Assembly: GCA_944384065.1 (NCBI GenBank) | Contig: CALWRY010000001.1 | Coordinates: 62,001 to 126,000, forward strand | DNA from: an uncultured Enterocloster sp. | Lineage (GTDB): Bacteria > Bacillota > Clostridia > Lachnospirales > Lachnospiraceae | Reading direction: 5' to 3' | Length of the DNA stretch: 64,000 nt | Notes under the pieces: generated by a model | The model's database searches: none | Seen by the model: only the letters and a program-made list of their open reading frames with translations | What the model was told of the DNA's origin: nothing | Made by a program: the position numbers and the translations under genes | In this document: positions 51,673-60,135 of the stretch, one piece after another | Layout of the letters: every line of letters starts with the position of its first letter | Position numbering within the stretch: position 1 is the stretch's first letter

Positions 51673-53180
51673 ACCCCAACCCGCGCCTTCCGCTCCATCA
51701 TCTCATCGATCCGGCTGATATACTGCTCCACTTCCTTCACATTCTCACACCGCTCTCTGCGGTTTTCCCGTGGGAACACCACCTTGGTGGTGGTTCCTGC
51801 GCCGCAGGCCGCGATGGTCTGCATCTCCTCCATGATCAGAATGTTGTAGATGCAGGCCTTGCCCGGCCGGGCATAGCCCACATTTTCAAAATTCCCCGCC
51901 ATATTTTTCTGCCGGTAGAGGTAGTAGGGCTCCATGCCCATGCCCCGGGCGCAGGCCGCGCTCCTCTCGATCATCTCCGGCGTGTTGGTGATGTGCAGGC
52001 TGCCGTACTCCTCCTTAAACATGTTGAGCCGCGCCGCCCGCTTGATGGCTAAGGAGTGCACGGTCAGGGAATCCGGATTCAGGCTGCGGATCTCCTCCAG
52101 CGTGTGCTCCACATCCTCCAGATTCTCCTCGGGGAGCCCCATAATCAGGTCCATATTGATATTGTCAAAGCCCAGCTCCCTGGCCAGATAAAATTTCTCC
52201 TTCACCATCTCCACCGTATGGCGGCGGCCGATGAGATCCAGGGTCTTCTGGTTCATGGTCTGGGGATTAATGGAAATGCGGGTGATCCCGTGAGAGCGCA
52301 GAACCGCAAGCTTCTCCCGGGTAATACTGTCCGGACGTCCCGCCTCCACAGTAAACTCCAGAGCGCGCCCTGTGTCAAAAAGCTGCTCCATGCGGCCAAG
52401 AAGCCGATCCAGATCCCCTGCCTCCAGGGAGGTAGGCGTTCCCCCGCCGATGTAGATAGTGTCGAGAGGCCTTCCCTCCATCCGGCCCGCTGTATACTCC
52501 ATCTCCTTAAACAGGGCGGACAAATACTCATCCATCCGGTCCTTCCATTTTCCCACCGGGTAGGAGGTGAAGGAGCAGTACAGACAGGTGGTCGGGCAGA
52601 AGGGAATGCCCACATACAGGCTCCATCCCCTCTCATAGTCCAGAGGCGCCAGAAGCGCCTTCTCCCTGGCTCCAATCTCAATACAGAGGTTGATCTTCTC
52701 GTCGCTGGCCATATACGTTTTCTTCATAAAGGAGCGGATATCCTCCTCCTTCCACTCCTCCATCAGGCGGCTCAGGGCAATTTTGGTGGGCCGTATTCCC
52801 GTGAGGGAGCCCCAGGGAAGGGTTCTCCCCGTGCGCTTTATGAGCATTTGGTAAAATAACTTTTTCACCACATTTTTTGTCTCTGTGCGGTCCGAGAGGT
52901 CTGCCTTCCCGCAGGCCAAATCCGCGCAGCGCCATCCCTCCAGCCCGGACGGCGGGCAGAGGATCGTCCCGCCAGGCTTCTCCCCGCCGGCAGCCGGATC
53001 CGCCTGGCCGGGCCGCTCCCATATAAGGAGCGTCACCTCGCCTGCCCCCAGCCGCGTCTCCACATAGAAGGAAACTCCGTCCTTCACCTCATGGGCGTAA
53101 ACCTCACCCGGATAAAAGGACATCAGAAGTTCTCTGATGTCCTGCTCGTATGCGTTGTCCTGTATCAATAAACCAATCAT
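51669..53180 (-). CDS. hemZ: Coproporphyrinogen dehydrogenase HemZ (radical SAM)
   Basis: A 503-residue radical-SAM protein of the HemZ/HemN-like group. The cluster motif CxxxCxxC is Cys195, Cys199, Cys202 (GIPFCPTTCLYC), followed by IYIGGGTPTSLEAGDLDRLL and GITRISINPQTMNQKTLDLIGRRHT, as in HemN. A clostridial N-terminal domain of about 185 residues precedes it. It is annotated as oxygen-independent coproporphyrinogen III oxidase, but the true reaction of HemZ is debated. The start at 53180 fits the family N terminus (MIGLLIQDNAYEQDIRELL); the frame continues upstream across the MBL gene end. It is 17 bases downstream of the MBL gene. Confidence 0.9.
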   Translation of the reverse strand: MIGLLIQDNAYEQDIRELLMSFYPGEVYAHEVKDGVSFYVETRLGAGEVTLLIWERPGQADPAAGGEKPGGTILCPPSGLEGWRCADLACGKADLSDRTETKNVVKKLFYQMLIKRTGRTLPWGSLTGIRPTKIALSRLMEEWKEEDIRSFMKKTYMASDEKINLCIEIGAREKALLAPLDYERGWSLYVGIPFCPTTCLYCSFTSYPVGKWKDRMDEYLSALFKEMEYTAGRMEGRPLDTIYIGGGTPTSLEAGDLDRLLGRMEQLFDTGRALEFTVEAGRPDSITREKLAVLRSHGITRISINPQTMNQKTLDLIGRRHTVEMVKEKFYLARELGFDNINMDLIMGLPEENLEDVEHTLEEIRSLNPDSLTVHSLAIKRAARLNMFKEEYGSLHITNTPEMIERSAACARGMGMEPYYLYRQKNMAGNFENVGYARPGKACIYNILIMEEMQTIAACGAGTTTKVVFPRENRRERCENVKEVEQYISRIDEMMERKARVGV

Positions 53181-53196
53181 CAACGGAACCTGCCTT

Positions 53197-53841
53197 CTAT
53201 CGATTGTAGTAGCTGACGGGATTATACTTCTTCTCATGTCCAATGGTGGTGGGATCCCCATGCCCTGGATAAACCATAGTGTCATCCGGAAGGACAAACA
53301 GCTTATCCACTATGGACCGCACCAGCTGGCTCATGCTCCCCGTAGGCATGTCCGTGCGCCCAAAGGAATTCTCAAAAAGCGTATCCCCCGCAAGCAGGAC
53401 GTCCTCCTGGGGCAGGTAATAACAGACCCCTCCGGCGGTATGTCCCGGCGTCGCCAGCACCTTCCACTGAAAGCCCAGAAGATCCAGACTATCCCCGTCA
53501 TGCAGCAGCTCATCCGCCCGGAAGCTCACCTGCTCCGGCCACATATGAAAGGAAAGGTTTTTTCTGGGATCCGAGAGCAGCTCCTGCTCCTCCTCCCCCG
53601 CATACACCGGCACGCGGAAGGCCCGCCGCACATCCGCCACCGCCGAGGTGTGATCGCAGTGCCCGTGGGTGAGGAGCACAGCCTCCGGCTTTAGCCCCAG
53701 CTCGCTGCATTTATTTAAAATATAGGCCCCATTGTCCGCCGGATCCACGATCACTCCGGCCTTCGTCCTGTCATTGTAGACAAGGTAGCAATTGGTGCTG
53801 ATAGGTCCCAGCACGCATGTCTTTATCCTGAAATTGCTCAT
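53197..53841 (-). CDS. MBL-fold metallo-hydrolase (glyoxalase II-like)
   Basis: A 214-residue metallo-beta-lactamase-fold hydrolase. The zinc motif HxHxDH is His59, His61, Asp63, His64 (THGHCDH). Further ligands lie in ATPGHTAGGVCYY and LLAGDTLFENSFGRTD, and the C terminus has YPGHGDPTTIGHEKKYNP, all typical of the hydroxyacylglutathione-hydrolase-like clade lacking the glutathione-binding domain. It lies between rel and hemZ, a conserved clostridial position; the substrate is unknown. Confidence 0.9.
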   Translation of the reverse strand: MSNFRIKTCVLGPISTNCYLVYNDRTKAGVIVDPADNGAYILNKCSELGLKPEAVLLTHGHCDHTSAVADVRRAFRVPVYAGEEEQELLSDPRKNLSFHMWPEQVSFRADELLHDGDSLDLLGFQWKVLATPGHTAGGVCYYLPQEDVLLAGDTLFENSFGRTDMPTGSMSQLVRSIVDKLFVLPDDTMVYPGHGDPTTIGHEKKYNPVSYYNR

Positions 53842-53867
53842 AATTTATCTCCATTCTGCCGCAGCCC

Positions 53868-56153
53868 CTATCCGGCCGTTCTCTGAATATCCAGCACGCC
53901 CTCGATCTGGCGTATCCGGTCCGTCAGCCGGTTCAGCTCCTCTGTGCCGTGAATATCAAAGGTCATGATAATCGTGGCCTTTCCCTGCTTGCTGGTGCGC
54001 ACGTTCATAGATGTAATGTCAATCTGCTTCTCCGTAAATACCTTGGAGATATCCGCAAACATGCCGATCCGGTTGTTGGCAAAGATCTGGATCTCCGTGG
54101 AGTACTGCTCATTGCTGTTGTCATTCTCCTCCACCTGCCACTCCGCCTCAATGATCCGGCTGCGCTCATCCTCAGGCAGATTGATCATATTGATGCAGTC
54201 CGTGCGGTGGATGGACACTCCCCGCCCACGGGTCACAAAGCCCACAATCTCGTCTCCCGGAACCGGGTTGCAGCACTTGGAAAAGCGCACCGCCAGATCA
54301 TGGATCCCCTTCACCGTAATGCCGCTCTTATTCTTGCGCACAGTGGCGGTGCCGGAGCGCCCTTCTGTGTCCGCGATGCCTCCCAGCACATCCTCGTCCG
54401 TAATCTCCCGGCGCTGCTTCTTCTCCCGCTCCTCCTGCATCTTGTTGATGACCTGGCCCTCTTTTAAGCCGCCATGGCCGATGGAGGCCAAAACCGAGTC
54501 CCAGTCGCGGAAGGCGTAGCGCTTCATCACTTTCTCCATGAACTCCGGTTTCGCCAGCTCCGCCCAGTTGATGCCCTTGGTCTTGCAGTAGCGCTCAATC
54601 ATCTCCCGGCCCCGGACGATGTTGTCCTCCTTCATCTGGGTCTTGAACCACTGGTTGATCTTGGTCTTGGCCTGGGTGCTCTTTACAATCTTGAGCCAGT
54701 CCCGGCTGGGACCCTTGGAATTCTGGGAGGTGACAATCTCAATCTGATCGCCGTTCTGAATCACGTACTCGATGGGAACCAGCTTTCCGTTCACCCGTGC
54801 GCCCACCATCTTGTTGCCCACCGCACTGTGGATGGCATAGGCAAAGTCAATGGGGGTGGAGCCGCTGGGCAGGGTCTTCACATCGCCGGAGGGAGTGAAG
54901 CAGTACACGCTGTCGGAGAACAAATCCAGGTCGCCCTTGACCATGCTTAAAAATTCCTTGGAATCATCCGTATCCCGCTGCCACTCCAATATCTGGCGCA
55001 GCCAGCTTAGCTTCTCCTCCTCCTTGCCCGCCGCCACCTGGCCGCTGCCGCTCTCCTTATACTTCCAGTGGGCCGCAATACCGTACTCCGCCGTGCGGTG
55101 CATCTCATAGGTCCGAATCTGTATCTCAAAGGGCTGGCCGTTGCTGCCGATCAGCGTGGTGTGCAGGGACTGGTACATATTGGGCTTGGGCATGGCAATA
55201 TAGTCCTTGAACCGCCCGGGAATGGGAATATACATCTCATGGATAACTCCCAGAGCCGCATAGCAGTCCTTGACCGTGTCCACCATGATGCGGACGGCGA
55301 AGAGATCGTAAATCTGATCCAGGGTCTTATTCTGCTTCACCATCTTTTTGTAAATGCTGAAGAAATGCTTCACCCGGCCCCCCACCGAGGCCTTAATCCC
55401 TGTGGCCTCCATGTGCTTCTTCACCTCGTCCACAATGGACTGGACAAAGGCCTCCCTGGCGTCCTTCCTGAGATCCACCTTCTCCACCAGGTCATAATAC
55501 ACCTCAGGCATCAAAAATTTGAGGGACAGATCATCCAGCTCAATCTTGATCTTGGAAATACCCAGCCGGTCCGCAATCGGCGCGTAGATCTCCAATGTCT
55601 CCCTGGCCTTCTCCTTCTGCTTCTCCGGCTTCCAGTACTGTCCGGTGCGCATGTTGTGCAGGCGGTCCGCCAGCTTGATGATAATGACCCGGATATCCTT
55701 TGCCATGGCCAGAAACATCTTGCGCAGATTCTCCGCCTGAATCTCCACCTTATCCTTATCCCAGTTCAACTGGGTCAGCTTTGTGACGCCGTCTACCAGG
55801 AAGGATACCTCTGAGCCGAACTCCTTTGTCAGGTCGTCCAGGGTCATCTTGGTATCCTCCACCACATCGTGAAGCAGGCCGCCGGCAATGGTCTCCTTGT
55901 CCATCTCCAAATCCGCCAGAATAATCGCCACACAAAGGGGATGAATGATGTAAGGCTCCCCGGACTTGCGCTTCTGCTCCTTGTGGGCTTCCTTCGCCAC
56001 CTTGTAGGCCTTCTCAATCATGGTAATGTCATCCGAAGGATGATACTTCCGGATGGTATTCACCAGGTCCTGGTACAGCACCTCAGGGCTGGTAAAATCA
56101 GCCGGCGCTTCCAGCTCAATATCCAGTTTTTCCTTTGTTCCCTCATTCGCCAT
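53868..56153 (-). CDS. rel: Bifunctional (p)ppGpp synthetase/hydrolase
   Basis: A 761-residue Rel protein (RelA/SpoT homologue), which makes (p)ppGpp on starved ribosomes and degrades it otherwise. Domains in order: HD hydrolase (AGGLLHDVVEDTKMTLDD and KLADRLHNMRT, near 90-160), synthetase (GRVKHFFSIYKKM and FAVRIMVDTVKDCYAALG, 255-310), TGS (YCFTPSGDVKTLPSGSTPIDFAYAIHSAVG, near 410), helical/zinc-finger region with RFSKCCNPVPGDEIVGFVTRGRG, and C-terminal ACT. Both catalytic sites look intact. It lies between apt and the MBL gene in one operon. Confidence 0.96.
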   Translation of the reverse strand: MANEGTKEKLDIELEAPADFTSPEVLYQDLVNTIRKYHPSDDITMIEKAYKVAKEAHKEQKRKSGEPYIIHPLCVAIILADLEMDKETIAGGLLHDVVEDTKMTLDDLTKEFGSEVSFLVDGVTKLTQLNWDKDKVEIQAENLRKMFLAMAKDIRVIIIKLADRLHNMRTGQYWKPEKQKEKARETLEIYAPIADRLGISKIKIELDDLSLKFLMPEVYYDLVEKVDLRKDAREAFVQSIVDEVKKHMEATGIKASVGGRVKHFFSIYKKMVKQNKTLDQIYDLFAVRIMVDTVKDCYAALGVIHEMYIPIPGRFKDYIAMPKPNMYQSLHTTLIGSNGQPFEIQIRTYEMHRTAEYGIAAHWKYKESGSGQVAAGKEEEKLSWLRQILEWQRDTDDSKEFLSMVKGDLDLFSDSVYCFTPSGDVKTLPSGSTPIDFAYAIHSAVGNKMVGARVNGKLVPIEYVIQNGDQIEIVTSQNSKGPSRDWLKIVKSTQAKTKINQWFKTQMKEDNIVRGREMIERYCKTKGINWAELAKPEFMEKVMKRYAFRDWDSVLASIGHGGLKEGQVINKMQEEREKKQRREITDEDVLGGIADTEGRSGTATVRKNKSGITVKGIHDLAVRFSKCCNPVPGDEIVGFVTRGRGVSIHRTDCINMINLPEDERSRIIEAEWQVEENDNSNEQYSTEIQIFANNRIGMFADISKVFTEKQIDITSMNVRTSKQGKATIIMTFDIHGTEELNRLTDRIRQIEGVLDIQRTAG

Positions 56154-56173
56154 ATAATTCGGTCACCTTTTCC

Positions 56174-56698
56174 CTATTTGCCCTCGTAGACAATGGCCGA
56201 CTCCACCGCGTAGTCCTTCAGGAGATCCCGCCCCTTAAGTCCGGCCAGCTCCATAACGAAACATATCTTTACCACCCGGCCGCCCAGCTTCTCTACCAGG
56301 TCTGTCATGGCCTTCGTAGTCCCGCCTGTGGCGATCAGATCATCAATGATAACCACTTTCTGTCCAGGCTTTATAGCATCCTTGTGAATCTCAATCTCCG
56401 CCGTGCCGTACTCCAGCTCGTACTGTATGGAAACCGTCTCACAGGGAAGCTTTCCCTTCTTGCGCACCGGCACAAAGCCCTTGTGCTCTGCGTAGGACAC
56501 CGGCACTCCGAAGATAAATCCCCGGGACTCCGGCCCCACCACCAGATCATAGTCCAGCCCCTTCACCATGGAGCGCAGGCTGTCAATGGCCAGGCTCAAC
56601 CCGTCCGCATCCTGCAGAATCGTTGTCACATCACGAAATATTATGCCCGGCTCAGGAAAGTCCGGTATGCTTCTCACGTAATCTTCTAATTTTTTCAT
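56174..56698 (-). CDS. apt: Adenine phosphoribosyltransferase
   Basis: A 174-residue purine-salvage enzyme converting adenine and PRPP to AMP. It opens KKLEDYVRSIPDFPEPGIIFRDVT, the Apt hallmark. The PRPP-binding motif is VVIIDDLIATGGTT (residues about 120-133), and GPESRGFIFGVPVSY binds adenine. The ATG at 56698 is chosen; the one at 56710 is too close to the AAGG. First gene of the apt-rel-MBL-hemZ transcript. Confidence 0.96.
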   Translation of the reverse strand: MKKLEDYVRSIPDFPEPGIIFRDVTTILQDADGLSLAIDSLRSMVKGLDYDLVVGPESRGFIFGVPVSYAEHKGFVPVRKKGKLPCETVSIQYELEYGTAEIEIHKDAIKPGQKVVIIDDLIATGGTTKAMTDLVEKLGGRVVKICFVMELAGLKGRDLLKDYAVESAIVYEGK

Positions 56699-56724
56699 CG
56701 CTGTACCCATCCTTTTACCACTAC

Positions 56725-56753
56725 ATTATACTTGGTGTGCGTCACGCTGTAAA
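56725..56753 (-). promoter_or_regulatory. Promoter of the apt-rel-MBL-hemZ operon
   Basis: Minus strand: -35 TTTACA (56748-56753), 17-base spacer, -10 TATAAT (56725-56730). Confidence 0.75.
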
Positions 56754-56785
56754 CCCTGTAGAACTCATTTTATTATACTATTCCC

Positions 56786-56834
56786 AAAAAAGGCGCAGTC
56801 TGCATCCGCATTCCCGCCGGATCCAGACTGCGCC
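56786..56834 (-). terminator. Intrinsic terminator after the TraX-like gene
   Basis: Perfect 11-bp stem GGCGCAGTCTG/CAGACTGCGCC (56792-56802 with 56824-56834), followed on the minus strand by TTTTTT. Confidence 0.9.
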
Positions 56835-56854
56835 CTTCTTTGGTCCCTTTGCGC

Positions 56855-57616
56855 TTATCCCGCCGCCCTCCGAATCCCGTAAAGGATCAGGAGATGAAGG
56901 GGGTAAAATACGCTGAGAAGATATTTGAACTGCAGCGCGCCCCGCCTCCCATTGTACATCACAATGGGCACAAAAGCCAGGGCCGAGACACAGTAGCAGC
57001 TGGCGCTCTCTGCGGCGCACAGGCCAATGCCGCTGCCCAGCCGCGCCAGATCATTGCGGCGGAACCTGTACATAGCTGTAATGAACAGAACCCCCAAAAT
57101 ATTGTAGTCACACTGTCCTACCCAGGAGAGCACACAGCCCCCGGCCAGGGCGGCGGCCCTGAGAGAAGTCTGCCTCGTCTCCTCCATAACCGCTATAACC
57201 AGAATGCCAATGAACATGGTAAAAAGCATGTTCTGGTACTGAGGGTAAAATACCCTTCCATACACCGCCAGGTCAAAGGGCACCTCCGAAATCAGGGCAG
57301 CCGCCAGCATACGAATGCCATAGCCCTGCCTGTCCCTTGCCCGCACAAATTCCTCCGCAGTGAGAAAACCTAAGATAGGAAAGCCGAGACGCCCCACGTA
57401 ACGGCAGGCCTGCCCTGCAATCACCCACACATGCCCGTCTGCAGCCGCCGCCTGATACGCTTCAGGGCCTCCGCCCTGGAGGATCACCCCCTGGATCACC
57501 ACTGCCCCCAGATTGTCAATGAGCACCGCTGCAATGCCGATAAGCTTCAGCTGGTTTCCCGTAAGCCCCCGGCTTCTGCTTCCATATGCATAACTGCTCT
57601 GCCTTCCTGCATTCAT
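56855..57616 (-). CDS. TraX-family membrane protein
   Basis: A 253-residue membrane protein with about seven hydrophobic segments. The TraX family signature is visible: LTGNQLKLIGIAAVLIDNLGAVV at the start, YVGRLGFPILGFLTAEEFVRARDRQGYGIRMLAAALISEVPFDLAVYG in the middle, and YNILGVLFITAMY later. TraX of F plasmid acetylates pilin; chromosomal clostridial copies are probably acyltransferase-like membrane enzymes of unknown substrate. The start at 57616 follows GGGGAAGGG. It is monocistronic, with a terminator at each end. Confidence 0.85.
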   Translation of the reverse strand: MNAGRQSSYAYGSRSRGLTGNQLKLIGIAAVLIDNLGAVVIQGVILQGGGPEAYQAAAADGHVWVIAGQACRYVGRLGFPILGFLTAEEFVRARDRQGYGIRMLAAALISEVPFDLAVYGRVFYPQYQNMLFTMFIGILVIAVMEETRQTSLRAAALAGGCVLSWVGQCDYNILGVLFITAMYRFRRNDLARLGSGIGLCAAESASCYCVSALAFVPIVMYNGRRGALQFKYLLSVFYPLHLLILYGIRRAAG

Positions 57617-57798
57617 AACCCTTCCCCATCCTGTACCGTTTCCCTGTCTTTTGACCGGAAATAGGTACCATTTTCTTCCATCATACCGCATCTTTCCGCA
57701 AAAAGCAAGTTTTCCCCCACTTTGTCCCCATTTTTCTCTAAAAAAATGGGTTTTATCCCCATTTTCGACCATTTTTTCCCAAAACAGAAAAGATTCCA
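57617..57798. other. Spacer with poly-T/poly-A and CCCATTTTT repeats
   Basis: Region between the TraX-like start and the metG terminator. It contains several copies of CCCATTTTT or its complement (AAAAAAATGGG), able to form a small hairpin around 57726-57751. I see no convincing gene, and no clear promoter beyond the general AT-richness. Confidence 0.4.
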
Positions 57799-57850
57799 CA
57801 AAAAAAGCGGAAGATCCGGCCCCGCGCTGTGGCGTTCCGAATCTTCCGCT
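57799..57850 (-). terminator. Intrinsic terminator after metG
   Basis: Perfect 10-bp stem AGCGGAAGAT/ATCTTCCGCT (57806-57815 with 57841-57850), followed on the minus strand by seven T residues. Confidence 0.9.
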
Positions 57851-57873
57851 CTGTCTGTTTCTCACTGCCTCTG

Positions 57874-59904
57874 TCAGCCGATCTCTGCTCCCGCCGGCAT
57901 CTTCTTCTCCGGCACCATGAGGGACAGATTGCCCTCTGCGTCCTCCGCGCACAGGAGCATTCCCTCGGACATGACGCCCGCAAGCTTGGCAGGCTTTAGG
58001 TTGGTCACCACCATGACTCTCTTGCCCACCATCTCCTCCGGCGTGTAGTGCGCCTTGATCCCGCTGACAATCTGGCGGGTCTGGCTTCCTATCTTTACCT
58101 GGGAGCACAAAAGCTTCTTGGACTTGGGCACAGCCTCACACTTGACGATAACCCCCACCTGGAACTGCAGCTTGGCAAAGTCATCGTAAGTGATCTCCGC
58201 CTTGGGCTCTGCGTCGATAACCGGCTCGTCCTCTGCGCCTTCCGGTGCTCCGCCGCCCTGGCTTCCCGCGCCTTCTGCCGCAGCACCGCCGTCCGCGCTC
58301 TGCCCGGCCGCTGCGGCCTGGGCCTCATGCATGGCCTCCACCTTGTCCATAACCTCCTTGATATCCATGCGGGCAAAGAGGATCTCCGGCTTCTCCGTCA
58401 CCTTATTTCCTGAGGGATAAAGTCCGAATGTCTCCATCTGGGACAGCTCCCGCTTCTCTGTGCAAAGCTGGGAGAGAATCTTATCCGATGTCTCCGGCAT
58501 GAATGCCTCCAGCAGGGAGGCTCCGATGGTGATGGCCTCCGTCAGGTTGTAGAGCACCGTGGCCAGACGGTCCTTCTTCCCCTCATCCTTGGCCAGGGTC
58601 CAGGGCGTGGTCTCATCGATGTATTTGTTGCATTTTCTGAAAATGTTAAAAATCTCAGAGATGGCGTCCGCCACACGGAGCTGATCCATCTTGGCGTCCA
58701 CCTTCTTCACCTCATCCAGGACCAGGGCCTTCAAATCTTCGTCCACCGGCTCCGCAGCGCCCCGATTCTCCACCACGCCGCCAAAATACTTATTGGTCAT
58801 GGAAATCGTCCGGTTCACAAGGTTGCCCAGGATATTGGCCAGATCGGAGTTCATGCGCTCCACCATCAGCTCCCAGGAGATCACCCCATCGTTCTCAAAA
58901 GGCATCTCGTGAAGCACAAAGTAGCGCACCGCGTCCACGCCGAAGAAATCCACCAGGGTGTCAGCGTAGAGCACATTTCCCTTGGACTTGCTCATCTTGC
59001 CGTCCCCCTGGAGCAGCCAGGGATGTCCGAACACCTGCTTGGGCAGGGGAAGTCCCAGAGCCATGAGGAAGATGGGCCAGTAAATGGTGTGGAAGCGGAT
59101 GATGTCCTTTCCAATCAGGTGAAGATCCGCAGGCCAGAATTTCTTAAACTGCTCCGTGCTCTCCCCGTCGCAGTTGTAGCCGATGCCCGTGATATAGTTG
59201 GTAAGGGCGTCCAGCCACACATAGGTCACGTGCTTGGGATCAAAGGTCACCGGAATGCCCCAGGTAAAGGAGGTCCGGGACACGCACAGATCCTGGAGGC
59301 CGGGAAGAAGGAAATTGTTCATCATCTCATTCTTCCGGGAGACCGGCTGGATAAACTCCGGATGCTCGTTGATGTACTCAATGAGCTTCGGCGCGTACTT
59401 GCTCATGCGGAAGAAGTAGGCCTCCTCCTTAGCCGGCTTCACCTCCCGGCCGCAGTCCGGGCACTTGCCGTCCACCAGCTGGGACTCCGTGAAGAAGGAC
59501 TCGCAGGGCGTGCAGTAGAGGCCCTCATAGTAGCCCTTATAGATGTCGCCCTGGTCATAGAGTTTCTTAAAAATCTTCTGCACCTGGGCCTCATGGTCCT
59601 TGTCTGTGGTGCGGATGAACTTGTCGTAGGAGGTGTTCATCAGATCCCAGATGCGCTTAATCTCTCCGGCGACCTGATCCACAAAAGCCTGGGGGCTCAT
59701 CCCTGCGGCCTCGGCCTTCTCCTCGATCTTCTGGCCGTGCTCGTCCGTACCCGTCTGGAAAAATACATCATATCCCTGGGCCCTCTTGTACCGGGCAATG
59801 CTGTCCGCGAGAACGATCTCATAGGTGTTGCCGATGTGGGGTTTCCCGGAGGTGTAGGCGATGGCCGTCGTAATATAGTATGGTTTCTTACAGTTCTGAC
59901 ACAT
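57874..59904 (-). CDS. metG: Methionyl-tRNA synthetase
   Basis: A 676-residue class Ia synthetase. The HIGH-type motif lies in TSGKPHIGNTYE, KMSKS is intact (LQGDGKMSKSKGNV), and there is a zinc-type knuckle pair CTPCES ... CPDCGR. After an Ala/Gly-rich linker near residue 545 comes a C-terminal tRNA_bind (EMAP/Trbp111-like) domain: FAKLQFQVGVIVKCEAVPKSKKLL. Length is typical of the bacterial form with this appendix. It is monocistronic with its own promoter and terminator; no T-box is seen in the short leader. Confidence 0.97.
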   Translation of the reverse strand: MCQNCKKPYYITTAIAYTSGKPHIGNTYEIVLADSIARYKRAQGYDVFFQTGTDEHGQKIEEKAEAAGMSPQAFVDQVAGEIKRIWDLMNTSYDKFIRTTDKDHEAQVQKIFKKLYDQGDIYKGYYEGLYCTPCESFFTESQLVDGKCPDCGREVKPAKEEAYFFRMSKYAPKLIEYINEHPEFIQPVSRKNEMMNNFLLPGLQDLCVSRTSFTWGIPVTFDPKHVTYVWLDALTNYITGIGYNCDGESTEQFKKFWPADLHLIGKDIIRFHTIYWPIFLMALGLPLPKQVFGHPWLLQGDGKMSKSKGNVLYADTLVDFFGVDAVRYFVLHEMPFENDGVISWELMVERMNSDLANILGNLVNRTISMTNKYFGGVVENRGAAEPVDEDLKALVLDEVKKVDAKMDQLRVADAISEIFNIFRKCNKYIDETTPWTLAKDEGKKDRLATVLYNLTEAITIGASLLEAFMPETSDKILSQLCTEKRELSQMETFGLYPSGNKVTEKPEILFARMDIKEVMDKVEAMHEAQAAAAGQSADGGAAAEGAGSQGGGAPEGAEDEPVIDAEPKAEITYDDFAKLQFQVGVIVKCEAVPKSKKLLCSQVKIGSQTRQIVSGIKAHYTPEEMVGKRVMVVTNLKPAKLAGVMSEGMLLCAEDAEGNLSLMVPEKKMPAGAEIG

Positions 59905-59942
59905 ATGATCATACCCCTCTTTGTCTGTAGAGTTATGCTCTA

Positions 59943-59971
59943 AGTATAAGCGTTTCCGGGGGGTTCGTCAA
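59943..59971 (-). promoter_or_regulatory. metG promoter
   Basis: Minus strand: -35 TTGACG (59966-59971), 17-base spacer, -10 TATACT (59943-59948). Confidence 0.75.
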
Positions 59972-59974
59972 GAC

Positions 59975-60042
59975 GGCGGCGGGCATCTTGCTGCGGTTTA
60001 CGGCGGCGGAGCGCTTGCTGCGGTTTGGGCGGCGGGCATCTT
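59975..60042. repeat. GC-rich direct repeats upstream of metG
   Basis: The 15-mer GGCGGCGGGCATCTT occurs at 59975-59989 and 60028-60042, and CTTGCTGCGGTTT at 59987-59999 and 60014-60026. It looks like a local slippage duplication between two divergent promoters. Confidence 0.6.
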
Positions 60043-60047
60043 CTAAG

Positions 60048-60076
60048 TTGTATTTTCCCTACATATACTATATAAT
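60048..60076 (+). promoter_or_regulatory. Promoter of the DUF885 lipoprotein gene
   Basis: Plus strand: -35 TTGTAT (60048-60053), 17-base spacer, -10 TATAAT (60071-60076). Confidence 0.7.
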
Positions 60077-60135
60077 GTCGGTATGGCGGCGCCCTTTACG
60101 GTATGCGCTGTTTTGCAGAAAGGAGAATTTCCCCT

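Noticed and set aside
57726..57751. CCCATTTTT/AAAAATGGG hairpin as a terminator or small RNA
   Set aside because: The stem is mostly A-T, placement between TraX-like and metG is already served by a strong terminator, and no promoter was seen.
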